The notes beneath the pieces are model-generated. The model saw nothing but the letters and a program-made list of their open reading frames with translations, had not been told where the DNA came from and did not search any database. A stretch of DNA of 9,313 nucleotides, from contig DBZV01000196.1 of the NCBI GenBank assembly GCA_002311865.1, positions 43,073 through 52,385 on the forward strand. Reading direction: 5' to 3'. Origin of the DNA: Dehalococcoidia bacterium UBA1151 (GTDB taxonomy: Bacteria > Chloroflexota > Dehalococcoidia > Lucifugimonadales > Lucifugimonadaceae). Shown here piece by piece: positions 1-6,041 of this stretch. The stretch's first letter is position 1, and each line of letters begins with the position of its first letter. The position numbers and the translations under genes are program-made.

Positions 1-65
1 AGTTTTTAGGCTCAGACTTCGCGAAATCGGTGTTTGAGCGCCACGGTTTTATTCCGGTTGATTAG
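1..65 (+). CDS. modA: Molybdate-binding protein ModA, C-terminal end only (partial)
   Basis: Reading from base 3, an open frame runs without a stop to TAG at 63-65 and ends in the peptide SVFERHGFIPVD. Periplasmic molybdate-binding proteins typically end in a motif of this kind (a phenylalanine-rich helix, then a YGF/HGF-x-P strand). Its position 14 bp before modB in the same direction fits the usual modA-modB-modC order. The protein would capture molybdate or tungstate outside the membrane and hand it to ModB. Only about 20 codons are visible, so the call rests on the tail motif plus context. The rest of the gene lies upstream of the window. Confidence 0.72.
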   Translation, partial: FLGSDFAKSVFERHGFIPVD

Positions 66-79
66 TAAACTCCCGACTT

Positions 80-757
80 ATGAGCTCTGAAGGCGAAGTC
101 ATCCTCCTCTCGTTGCGCGTTGCGGTGTTGGCTATGCTTGGCCTTGTTCCGATCAGTCTGGGCATAGCCTGGATGCTGGTCCGACGGAATCCCAGAGGCC
201 GATGGCTGATCGAGGCACTCGTCTCAATGCCGCTGGCTCTGCCTCCGGTCGTAATCGGATTTGGACTCCTCTGGCTATTCAGCCCAACCGGGCCGCTTGG
301 GAAGGTGATTGACGGTGTGTTCGGCGGCGACCTTGTGTTCACCTGGTTCGCCGCATCGCTCGCATCTGCAATCGTGGCGCTTCCGCTGGTCGTACGGACA
401 TTCGTGATCGCACTTGAGGCGGTGGATCCCAGGTTGGAGCTGGCGGCGCGGAGCCTGGGAGCGGGACCGTGGCGGACGTTTGCGCATGTGACCATCCCAA
501 TAGCGGCACGCGGACTGCTGGCGGGTGTGCTGATTGGCTTTGTGCGTGCGCTGTCAGAGTTTGGTGCAACCATCGTTGTAGCAGGCAACATCCCTGGCCA
601 GACGCAGACTTTGCCGCTGGCCATCTTCACCCGGATTCAAACGGGTGACGATAGCGTCGCGATTCGTCTCGTTGTCATATCAGTGACGCTGGCCCTGGCC
701 AGCCTTCTATTGCACAACCGGCTGGTGGGTAGGCTGGCGTCAGGAAAGTCGCGATGA
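80..757 (+). CDS. modB: Molybdate ABC transporter permease ModB
   Basis: This is the integral-membrane permease that moves molybdate across the cytoplasmic membrane, working as a dimer with ModC. The 225-residue protein matches the usual family length of about 220-230. It has about five hydrophobic segments (roughly residues 8-33, 46-68, 88-112, 142-170 and 195-212). The typical PLALPPVVIGFGLL stretch is at about 51-64. The cytoplasmic EAA loop that docks on the ATPase lies at about 120-140 (ELAARSLGAGPWRTFAHVTIP region), and SEFGATIVVAGN follows at about 159-170. The ATG at 80 is 14 bp after the modA stop. No good Shine-Dalgarno sequence precedes it, so translation is probably coupled to modA. 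The stop overlaps the modC start by four bases (ATGA). The closest alternative is a sulfate/thiosulfate permease, but the short length and the modA/modC neighbours favour molybdate. Confidence 0.9.
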   Translation: MSSEGEVILLSLRVAVLAMLGLVPISLGIAWMLVRRNPRGRWLIEALVSMPLALPPVVIGFGLLWLFSPTGPLGKVIDGVFGGDLVFTWFAASLASAIVALPLVVRTFVIALEAVDPRLELAARSLGAGPWRTFAHVTIPIAARGLLAGVLIGFVRALSEFGATIVVAGNIPGQTQTLPLAIFTRIQTGDDSVAIRLVVISVTLALASLLLHNRLVGRLASGKSR

Positions 758-1842
758 TTGATCTTGATATCGCTATCGCACGCGGAGATTTCCAACTGGA
801 GATAGAGGCTTCTCTCGATAATGGGATCAGTGCTATTTTCGGGCCTTCGGGCTCCGGAAAATCGACCATTCTGGCGTGCATTGCCGGGTTGATGCGCCCG
901 GATAGCGGGTCAATCATCCTGGACGGGGAGTCGCTATTCGATTCCACTACAAACGTTCACATATCACCGGAGAATCGATCGGTTGGCCTGGTGTTTCAGG
1001 ATGGAGCGTTGTTCCCTCACCTGGATGTCCGGGGCAACATCGAGTTCGGTGCGAGATATGGCAGCCCGGGCGATTGCAAAGTCTCTCCGGACCAGCTAAT
1101 GAGGTTGCTCGATATCTTCGATCTGGCACCGCGGAATATCGCCGATCTGTCGGGTGGTGAACGGCAGAGGGTCGCGCTTGCGCGGTCATTTGCTGCCGGG
1201 CCAAGGGGGCTGCTGCTGGACGAGCCTGTCGCTTCACTGGACGCCCGGTTGAGGACAACAGTGCTGGGCTATCTGAAAGAGATACACCGAGAGCTTGGCA
1301 TTCCGATGGTCTACGTGTCTCACAACATCTCGGAGATTGTTCACATCGCGGATCAGGTGGTGGTTCTCGATCGAGGCAAAGTGGTGGCAGAAGGGCCTCC
1401 CAGGACGGTGCTGCTGAGTCAGGTGATTGGTCAGCCAGCAGACTTTGAGGATGTTGAAAACTACCTGAGCGGCACGCTGGTGGATCGTGGAGGCGGTAAT
1501 AAGTCGGCACGCGTGAAAGTTGGCGATCATGAGTTCGTAACGCCGTCGGCGGAGCACATCGCATCGGATGAGGTGATCGTTACGCTGCGCGCCTCGGATG
1601 TGATAGTGGCTACAGAGCTCCCGCGAGCGATCTCAGCACGCAATGTGATCAGCTCTCGCTGCATAGATGTAACACACTCTGAGCGGCGTTCGTTTGCAAC
1701 GTTCGATGTGGGTGAGCCTCTGGTAGTTGAGCTGACATCAAGCGCGATCGATGAACTGGCACTCGCTGTTGGTACCTCTGTGCATCTCGTGTTCAAGACG
1801 ACAAGTCTGACTCTGACTCCGCGGGGCGTGTTGCGGTCTTAG
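754..1842 (+). CDS. modC: Molybdate ABC transporter ATP-binding protein ModC
   Basis: This cytoplasmic ATPase powers molybdate import through ModB. All nucleotide-binding motifs are present in its 362 residues: Walker A GPSGSGKST (30-38, Lys36), Q-loop Gln82 in LVFQDGALFPH, signature LSGGERQ (132-138), Walker B LLLDEP (153-158, Glu157) and H-loop His190 in VYVSHN. The region after about residue 290 (AISARNVISSRCIDV onward) resembles a molybdate-binding TOBE/Mop domain. In ModC proteins that domain senses substrate and can inhibit transport when molybdate is plentiful. The length is typical of the family. The start overlaps the modB stop as ATGA, a sign of translational coupling. The 3' end overlaps the 3' end of the convergent glycosylase gene by four bases, leaving no space for an intergenic terminator. 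Confidence 0.92.
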   Translation: MIDLDIAIARGDFQLEIEASLDNGISAIFGPSGSGKSTILACIAGLMRPDSGSIILDGESLFDSTTNVHISPENRSVGLVFQDGALFPHLDVRGNIEFGARYGSPGDCKVSPDQLMRLLDIFDLAPRNIADLSGGERQRVALARSFAAGPRGLLLDEPVASLDARLRTTVLGYLKEIHRELGIPMVYVSHNISEIVHIADQVVVLDRGKVVAEGPPRTVLLSQVIGQPADFEDVENYLSGTLVDRGGGNKSARVKVGDHEFVTPSAEHIASDEVIVTLRASDVIVATELPRAISARNVISSRCIDVTHSERRSFATFDVGEPLVVELTSSAIDELALAVGTSVHLVFKTTSLTLTPRGVLRS

Positions 1843-2528
1843 CCCTTGAACGCCCGGCCCATTTCGCAGATATCTGCGATGGGGCAATCGCCGCACTTCG
1901 GGGTCTTCGTGCATGTGCCGTTGCAGTGATGGTCGATTAGGGCGTGGTATTCGCCGTACATTTCTGCATTAGGCCTGAGCAGGGACTCAAACATCGCGCG
2001 GTGACCCTCGTAATCCGGCGGCAAAACTTCCCATCCAAGCCTGGTGGTGAGTCTACGGGTATAGTTGTCGATCACGAACACGGGCTTTTTTGCGGCGTAG
2101 AGGATGATATCGTCGGCTGTCTCGGGTCCGATGCCCCACTGTGCAAGAAGCAGATCGCGTAGATCGGGAAGAGGAACCTGGAAAAGGCTGTCAGTTGAGC
2201 GTTCAAATTCTCGATCAAGGAAATAGGCGAATAATTTGATTTTGCGGGCTTTCTGGTTGAAGTAGCCGCTGGGTCTGATCACTTCTGCCAGCGTCTCTAC
2301 CGGCACTTCAAGTACCGCATCCCACGACCAGATCTGCTCCAATTTCATTTTGTCCAGAGCGGTCTCAACGTTTCGCCACGCTGTGTTCTGGGTGAGGATT
2401 GCGCCAACGATCATCTCGAAGTCCGATTCCGCGGGCCACCAGTGTTGAGGACCATACGCTGCCAATAGCCTGTCAAAGAGGCGCTGGAGGTCTGCTGTGC
2501 CCGGGTGCTGTTTGCGAATTGGCTTCAT
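1839..2528 (-). CDS. Endonuclease III-like HhH-GPD DNA glycosylase (COG2231-type)
   Basis: This is a base-excision-repair type protein of 229 residues from the HhH-GPD superfamily. The fold markers are ILTQNTAW at 44-51, helix-hairpin-helix WGIGPETADDIIL at about 131-143, the conserved aspartate Asp154 in FVIDNYTRR, and a cysteine-rich C-terminus (Cys202, 206, 212, 215, 221). In E. coli Nth the hairpin reads GVGRKTAN with a catalytic lysine. Here that position is Glu136 (GPETAD), as I recall for the uncharacterised COG2231 relatives of endonuclease III. I therefore infer a monofunctional glycosylase without AP-lyase chemistry; the target base cannot be read from the sequence. The last four cysteines are spaced C-x5-C-x2-C-x5-C, against C-x6-C-x2-C-x5-C in Nth, and still suggest a 4Fe-4S cluster. 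The gene stands alone on the minus strand, convergent with modC and divergent from pyrF. No Shine-Dalgarno sequence is evident before the ATG. Confidence 0.85.
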   Translation of the reverse strand: MKPIRKQHPGTADLQRLFDRLLAAYGPQHWWPAESDFEMIVGAILTQNTAWRNVETALDKMKLEQIWSWDAVLEVPVETLAEVIRPSGYFNQKARKIKLFAYFLDREFERSTDSLFQVPLPDLRDLLLAQWGIGPETADDIILYAAKKPVFVIDNYTRRLTTRLGWEVLPPDYEGHRAMFESLLRPNAEMYGEYHALIDHHCNGTCTKTPKCGDCPIADICEMGRAFKG

Positions 2529-2571
2529 GTGGCGGCGGATTGTGGGTTGGTAAGCGGTAGTGGTTCCGCAA

Positions 2572-2577
2572 TATACT
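2572..2577 (+). promoter_or_regulatory. Candidate -10 box for the pyrF transcript
   Basis: TATACT lies 38 bp before the pyrF TTG start, inside the 87-bp divergent region between the glycosylase gene and pyrF. It matches five of six bases of the sigma-70 consensus. The best upstream partner is TTGGTA at 2547-2552, but that gives a 19-bp spacer, longer than optimal. On the opposite strand TATATT (2570-2575) overlaps it and could serve the glycosylase gene, though I see no -35 partner for it. This is a prediction by eye. Confidence 0.33.
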
Positions 2578-2605
2578 CAAAGCTACGGTTCAGATTATCC
2601 CGACC

Positions 2606-2610
2606 GGAGG
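2606..2610 (+). promoter_or_regulatory. Ribosome binding site that fixes the pyrF start
   Basis: GGAGG sits five bases before TTG at 2616-2618. It is the only strong Shine-Dalgarno sequence near the 5' end of the pyrF frame. It shows that translation begins at TTG 2616, not at the upstream in-frame ATG at 2505, which would run back into the divergent glycosylase gene. Confidence 0.75.
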
Positions 2611-2615
2611 TCCAG

Positions 2616-3446
2616 TTGAGCACGTGGGTTGAAAAGTTGGATTCGCGAGCCAAATCTGCCAGCAGCATGGTCTGTGTTGGGCTGGACCCGGATCCGGCTC
2701 GAATGGCGATATCGGACACGCTGGAGTTCAATCGCCGCATCATTGATGCCACTCACGATCTTGTATGTGCGTACAAGCCGCAACTGGCGTTTTATGAGGC
2801 GATGGGCGCGGAGGGGTTCGAAGCTCTGCGGGCCACCGTCGCCCACATTCGGGCTGTAGCTCCAGATGTTGTAGTTGTGGGTGACGGCAAGCGCGGCGAT
2901 ATGGGACCGACCGCTGATGCCTACGCTCGTGCGATGTTCGACTACTTTGACTTCGATACGGTTACTCTTCATGCCTATCTGGGCCGAGATTCCGTTGCTC
3001 CGTTCCTGGAGTACGGCGGGCGTGGCGCAATAATCGTCTGCCGCACCAGCAATCCGGGTGCCACGGAGCTGCAGGACTATGTACTGGAAGGCACCGATGG
3101 CAAAACGGTGTACCAGCGTGTGGCTGATGCCACGGAGCAGTGGGACGATCAGGGTCGGTTAGGTATTGTGGTTGGTGCGACGTACCCCGGTGAGATGGCG
3201 GTGCTTCGTGCGGCGCACCCAGATCTGCCAATCCTGATACCCGGAGTTGGGTCGCAGGGCGGAGATGTGGAAGCCGCTACTCAAGCCGGGGCGAATGCTG
3301 ATGGTCGCGGCGTGATGATCAGCTCTTCACGGGGCATCATCTACGCATCGGAACGCGAAGATGAGTTCGAAAGTGCGGCCCGGGACGCCACAAGTGCGCT
3401 GAGAGATGAGATCAATCGGTCGTTGCCGGCAGCTTCCGGCAAGTAG
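2616..3446 (+). CDS. pyrF: Orotidine 5'-phosphate decarboxylase, type 2
   Basis: This enzyme decarboxylates OMP to UMP, the last step of de novo pyrimidine synthesis in the cytoplasm. From TTG 2616 the product has 276 residues, normal for the type 2 (mycobacterial/myxococcal-like) subfamily. Visible motifs are GLDPDP (22-27), Lys54 in YKPQLAFYE, and the catalytic D-x-K-x-x-D tetrad region GDGKRGD (Asp90, Lys92, Asp95) followed by MGPTADAYA. Further on are TSNPGA (about 144-149), VVGATYPGEM (about 185-194) and the phosphate-binding IPGVGSQGGD and SSSRGIIYAS segments near the C-terminus. The frame is open upstream to an ATG at 2505. That start would overlap the divergent glycosylase gene and add 37 unrelated residues, and it lacks a good Shine-Dalgarno sequence. 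pyrF is 12 bp upstream of the DUF951 gene and likely co-transcribed with it. Confidence 0.93.
   Translation: MSTWVEKLDSRAKSASSMVCVGLDPDPARMAISDTLEFNRRIIDATHDLVCAYKPQLAFYEAMGAEGFEALRATVAHIRAVAPDVVVVGDGKRGDMGPTADAYARAMFDYFDFDTVTLHAYLGRDSVAPFLEYGGRGAIIVCRTSNPGATELQDYVLEGTDGKTVYQRVADATEQWDDQGRLGIVVGATYPGEMAVLRAAHPDLPILIPGVGSQGGDVEAATQAGANADGRGVMISSSRGIIYASEREDEFESAARDATSALRDEINRSLPAASGK
3423..3442. repeat. Inverted repeat at the pyrF 3' end
   Basis: TTGCCGG (3423-3429) and CCGGCAA (3436-3442) form a perfect 7-bp GC-rich stem with a six-base loop, covering the last pyrF codons. No run of T follows, and the next gene begins 16 bp later. It is therefore more likely a minor mRNA structure between pyrF and the DUF951 gene than a terminator. 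Confidence 0.35.
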
Positions 3447-3458
3447 GTCAGGATTGAC

Positions 3459-3668
3459 GTGGGGGATGAGCGGCCGACGTTAGTAACTCCATATTCCGTG
3501 GGTGATCGTATTACTCTGAGGAAGCCACATCCGTGCGGCAGCACTTCGTGGACTGTGTTTCGCGTTAGCGCCGACATCGGGTTGACGTGCGACGAGTGCG
3601 ACAGGAAGCTAGCGCTGAGTACGAGAGATCTTGCGAAGCGAGTAAAGTCAGTTTCCTCGCCAGGGTGA
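3459..3668 (+). CDS. DUF951 family small protein
   Basis: A 69-residue protein starting at GTG 3459, five bases after AGGA (3450-3453). It carries the DUF951 hallmark: a VGDRITLRKPHPCGS block (about 14-28), TVFRVSADIGLTC (about 32-44) and DLAKRVKSV near the end. Family members in Firmicutes (YyzM-like) show the same pattern of KPHPCG, W/V-x-RxGADI and a later Cys pair. His24, Cys26, Cys44 and Cys47 are positioned as plausible zinc ligands, which is my inference. The biochemical function of the family is not established to my knowledge. The gene lies 12 bp after pyrF, so it probably shares the pyrF transcript. No membrane segment or signal peptide is seen. Confidence 0.82.
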   Translation: MGDERPTLVTPYSVGDRITLRKPHPCGSTSWTVFRVSADIGLTCDECDRKLALSTRDLAKRVKSVSSPG

Positions 3669-3712
3669 CAAGTCGACAATATCGGTGTCAGAGATAGGTT
3701 GAGGTCTGAACC

Positions 3713-3721
3713 TGCGATAAT
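3713..3721 (+). promoter_or_regulatory. Candidate extended -10 promoter for the bifunctional nuclease gene
   Basis: TGCGATAAT at 3713-3721 matches an extended -10 element (TGn followed by a box sharing five of six bases with TATAAT). It lies within the 141-bp gap before the nuclease gene, about 88 bp upstream of its ATG. I find no well-spaced -35 box, which extended -10 promoters can do without. The remainder of the gap (3669-3809) shows no clear gene or terminator. Confidence 0.3.
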
Positions 3722-3809
3722 CGAAACTTATGTGTAGTAGGGATAGATGATCCAGGTGGTTGAACGGTGACCGGGTTCGGGATGACGGAAATATTGAGGT
3801 AACAATCTC

Positions 3810-4391
3810 ATGCGTGACATGGTTATTGACAGCATCAGAGTTAGTCTTCTGAACTATCAGCGCGTGGTCATTCTCAAAGAGAAGGACTCAGATCGATACC
3901 TCCCAATCTGGATTGGCCCTTCTGAAGCGGATGCGATTGCCGTGAAGCTTCAGGAAGTGAATGTGCCGCGCCCGCTCACTCACGATCTTCTGAATATCAT
4001 CATTGGTGAACTGGGCGCCACGGTGGATCACATTCTCATCTCAGGCCTGGATCACGATACCTACTTTGCCAAGATTGTCTTGCAGGTTGGCGAGAAGAGC
4101 GTGGAGATAGATTCACGCCCGTCAGACGCTCTGGCTCTTGCCGTGCGCGTGCAGGTTCCAATCTACGCGGAAGATGCTGTGATGGAGAAGGCTGGCGTTC
4201 ATCTGGACAAAGAGACTGGCAAGGCTATTGTTGGGGAAGCCGTCAAAGAGGGCGCCGAACGGGGCGGGACTCCGGTTGCGGAGAGCGAAATTCAATCGAT
4301 GTCGGCGTTCAGGGAGTTCATCGACTCACTGGACCTCAGCGATTTTGAAGAGGGCACCGGCGGCACTCCACCCAAGCCAAACAAAAACTGA
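3810..4391 (+). CDS. Bifunctional nuclease family protein (BFN, DUF151)
   Basis: A 193-residue cytoplasmic protein of the DUF151/bifunctional nuclease domain family. Conserved blocks in order are LPIWIGPSEADAI (31-43), RPLTHDLL (54-61), TYFAKIVL (84-91), EIDSRPSDALALAVR (99-113) and PIYAEDAVMEKAG (117-129). The C-terminus SAFREFIDSLDLSDFEE (165-181) is the short acidic helix often found after the domain in bacterial members; a low-complexity tail (GTGGTPPKPNKN) follows. Plant members have been reported to have DNase/RNase activity. The bacterial role is not well defined, so nuclease activity here is family inference. There is no UVR domain. GAGGT at 3796-3800 lies nine bases before the ATG. 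The gene stands between pyrF-DUF951 and the ATP synthase operon, in the same direction. Confidence 0.88.
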   Translation: MRDMVIDSIRVSLLNYQRVVILKEKDSDRYLPIWIGPSEADAIAVKLQEVNVPRPLTHDLLNIIIGELGATVDHILISGLDHDTYFAKIVLQVGEKSVEIDSRPSDALALAVRVQVPIYAEDAVMEKAGVHLDKETGKAIVGEAVKEGAERGGTPVAESEIQSMSAFREFIDSLDLSDFEEGTGGTPPKPNKN

Positions 4392-4419
4392 TCGAGCCTG
4401 TCGGCAGTTTGGAAATACG

Positions 4420-4449
4420 TTGACTCGCGCCACTTTTCAGGTGGTTAAT
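4420..4449 (+). promoter_or_regulatory. Candidate promoter of the ATP synthase operon
   Basis: TTGACT (4420-4425, five of six to the -35 consensus) is followed after 18 bp by GTTAAT (4444-4449, four of six to the -10 consensus). It lies in the 196-bp gap between the nuclease gene and atpI. Transcription would start near 4456, about 130 bp before the atpI ATG, giving a long leader. The call rests on eye-matched boxes only. Confidence 0.35.
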
Positions 4450-4479
4450 CACAGCTGCTCCAGTGGTCGCCAAAATTCA

Positions 4480-4499
4480 ATTGTGGTAAAGTTCACAAT
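4480..4499. promoter_or_regulatory. CRP/FNR-like palindrome upstream of atpI
   Basis: ATTGTG (4480-4485) and CACAAT (4494-4499) form a perfect 6-bp inverted repeat with eight bases between. The core TGTGG-N6-TCACA differs by one base from the TGTGA-N6-TCACA pattern bound by CRP-family regulators. A further TTGTGA half-site stands at 4506-4511. Its position about 25 bp after the candidate transcription start would suit repression or a leader structure. Which regulator, if any, binds here cannot be told from the sequence. Confidence 0.35.
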
Positions 4500-4524
4500 C
4501 GGATTTTGTGAGTAAGTCGCGGCT

Positions 4525-4543
4525 TCTCAAGATCGATTTGAGA
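4525..4543. repeat. Short inverted repeat in the atp leader
   Basis: TCTCAA (4525-4530) and TTGAGA (4538-4543) form a 6-bp perfect inverted repeat around the seven bases GATCGAT. It lies 45 bp before atpI. It could be an operator or a weak leader hairpin. There is no T-run, so it is not a terminator. Confidence 0.3.
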
Positions 4544-4587
4544 CGTTGTAATTATCGTTACGGCACGGAGCCGAGTCAGTATGCCAA

Positions 4588-4896
4588 ATGCCTGAAAAGC
4601 ATGAGGAATCCGGCTCAAACGGACCTTCAACAATCTTGCTCTTTGGCCGCCTTGCGGGCTTTGGCTGGTATGTAGCCGTAAGCATCGCCGGGGGTGCGAT
4701 TGGGGGTGCCTGGCTGGATAAGCAGTTGGACACATCACCGGTGTTCGTGCTTGTCGGATTGGCGCTGGGGCTTGCGGTGGCAGGGCTTGGGCTTGCAAAA
4801 TTACTTCGCGCATTTGGCGCGAGTGAAGTGGACGATGAGGGCGCCGAGGATCAGATCGCGGCGAACGGGCAGGGAGACGAAAACGATAGAAGTTGA
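4588..4896 (+). CDS. atpI: AtpI-family (ATPase gene 1) protein of the F0F1 operon
   Basis: A 102-residue small membrane protein with two hydrophobic helices (about 24-43 and 52-74). The first contains the family pattern GGAIGGAWLD (35-44), ending in the conserved aspartate. The position ahead of the a-subunit gene is typical of atpI. AtpI proteins are thought to help c-ring assembly or stability, and possibly Mg2+ uptake, but are not part of the finished enzyme. The C-terminal tail (about 80-102) is very acidic and soluble. The ATG at 4588 has no close Shine-Dalgarno sequence; GGAG at 4567-4570 is 17 bases away and fits better with ATG 4581 in another frame. The stop overlaps the atpB TTG start (TTGA), suggesting translational coupling. 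Confidence 0.82.
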   Translation: MPEKHEESGSNGPSTILLFGRLAGFGWYVAVSIAGGAIGGAWLDKQLDTSPVFVLVGLALGLAVAGLGLAKLLRAFGASEVDDEGAEDQIAANGQGDENDRS

Positions 4897-6041
4897 ATAA
4901 GCCACTGCTTCTAGCCGTCCTGCTGGCAGTTGGAACCGTCGGCATTATTTCAGTTCTTGGTGGCGCCCTTGGCGCAGCCTTTGGTTTTGGCTTTCTTGGA
5001 AGCCCTATCCCCGAAATCTCCGTACCCGGTGAGAAGATCGCGGATATTGGCGGCTACCCGCTGGTCAACTCCTCGATTCTCTTGTGGGTCGCATCCCTGA
5101 TCCTTATCTTCATGGCCTGGCGTGGCACCCGTAAGATGGAGATGGTCCCCACCGGTTTCCAGAACTTGATGGAGATGATGGTGGACGGCTTCATTGGCCT
5201 GGTTGAGAGTGTAGGTGGCGCACCCGCACGCAAATTCCTGCCCCTTGTGATGACGATCTTCCTCGTCATCGTTCTATCCAACTGGCTTGGCATACTGCCG
5301 GGCGTTGGAACTATCGGAAAGTTTGAGTCCACTGAAGAATTCGTTACGCACGAACTTCACGAGCAGGAAGAGCCTGGCAAGAGCCACGATGACGCTCTGA
5401 GGGATGCTCTGGAAGAGGTGCGCAACAAGAAGATGACCGTCTTCGATACCAGCGGCGGCATCAAAATTCTTCCATTTGGCCGAGGTGAAAAGACCAAGGT
5501 CCCCGTCTCCGGCATTGTTGAATTTGACGTTGATGAATTTGACGCCCATGACGCTGAAGAGCAACTTCACGAAGGCGTGGTGAGGATTGCGCCCGAGGAT
5601 GAGCCGGAAGTTTTGGGCAAAGAGACGGGAATCCTGATCCCGTTCCTGCGCGGTCCAAACACTGATATCAACACCACTCTCGCCATCGCGCTAACGGCCA
5701 TGTTTATGATTCAGATGTGGGGCTTCAAGGCGCTAGGTTTCAAAGGCTACGGTGGAAAGTTCATCAACCTGAGGGAAGGCCCGATCTTCTTTGCGGTTGG
5801 CATATTGGAGATCATCAGCGAGATCTCCAAGATCATCAGCTTTACTTTCCGTCTGTTTGGAAACATGTTTGCCGGTGAGATTTTGCTGGTAGCTATGGGC
5901 TTCCTGTTCCCGCTGGTCGGGATCATCCCGTTCCTCGGCCTGGAGCTGTTTGTTGGCGCCGTCCAGGGCTTTATTTTCGCCATGCTGACATTAGTTTTCG
6001 CCGTGGTTGCAACCTCAGGACACGGAGATGAGGAACACTAG
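4893..6041 (+). CDS. atpB: F0F1 ATP synthase subunit a (with large loop insertion)
   Basis: This is the stator half-channel subunit that passes protons to the c ring. The hallmark RLFGN motif is present, with the essential arginine at Arg320 (E. coli Arg210), Asn324, Glu329 and Gln358 (E. coli Gln252). Glu351 stands where E. coli has His245. Hydrophobic segments lie at about 4-35, 56-77, 112-136, 258-280, 293-342 and 345-375. At 382 residues it is about 100 longer than most bacterial a subunits. The excess is an acidic, histidine-containing stretch at about 145-246, between LPGVGTIG and FLRGPNTDIN. By E. coli topology this loop faces outside. The N-terminal hydrophobic segment (4-35) is also additional to the E. 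coli layout. It starts at TTG 4893, overlapping the atpI stop, with no strong Shine-Dalgarno sequence, so translation is probably coupled. Confidence 0.92.
   Translation: MNKPLLLAVLLAVGTVGIISVLGGALGAAFGFGFLGSPIPEISVPGEKIADIGGYPLVNSSILLWVASLILIFMAWRGTRKMEMVPTGFQNLMEMMVDGFIGLVESVGGAPARKFLPLVMTIFLVIVLSNWLGILPGVGTIGKFESTEEFVTHELHEQEEPGKSHDDALRDALEEVRNKKMTVFDTSGGIKILPFGRGEKTKVPVSGIVEFDVDEFDAHDAEEQLHEGVVRIAPEDEPEVLGKETGILIPFLRGPNTDINTTLAIALTAMFMIQMWGFKALGFKGYGGKFINLREGPIFFAVGILEIISEISKIISFTFRLFGNMFAGEILLVAMGFLFPLVGIIPFLGLELFVGAVQGFIFAMLTLVFAVVATSGHGDEEH

Noticed and set aside
49..630. Long open frame on the minus strand opposite modB
   Set aside because: Its product has no recognisable motif and biased composition, and modB on the plus strand is a clear, complete family member covering the same bases.
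947..1564. Long open frame of about 205 codons opposite modC
   Set aside because: It is arginine- and proline-rich with no motifs, and it is fully contained in modC, whose ABC motifs are intact.
2505..2615. Upstream extension of pyrF from ATG 2505
   Set aside because: It would overlap the start of the divergent glycosylase gene and adds 37 residues unlike the family. GGAGG five bases before TTG 2616 gives a better start and a normal-length protein.
4430..4444. Hairpin CCAC/GTGG after the bifunctional nuclease gene as its terminator
   Set aside because: The stem is only four base pairs with a seven-base loop and no T-run, and it overlaps the candidate atp promoter.
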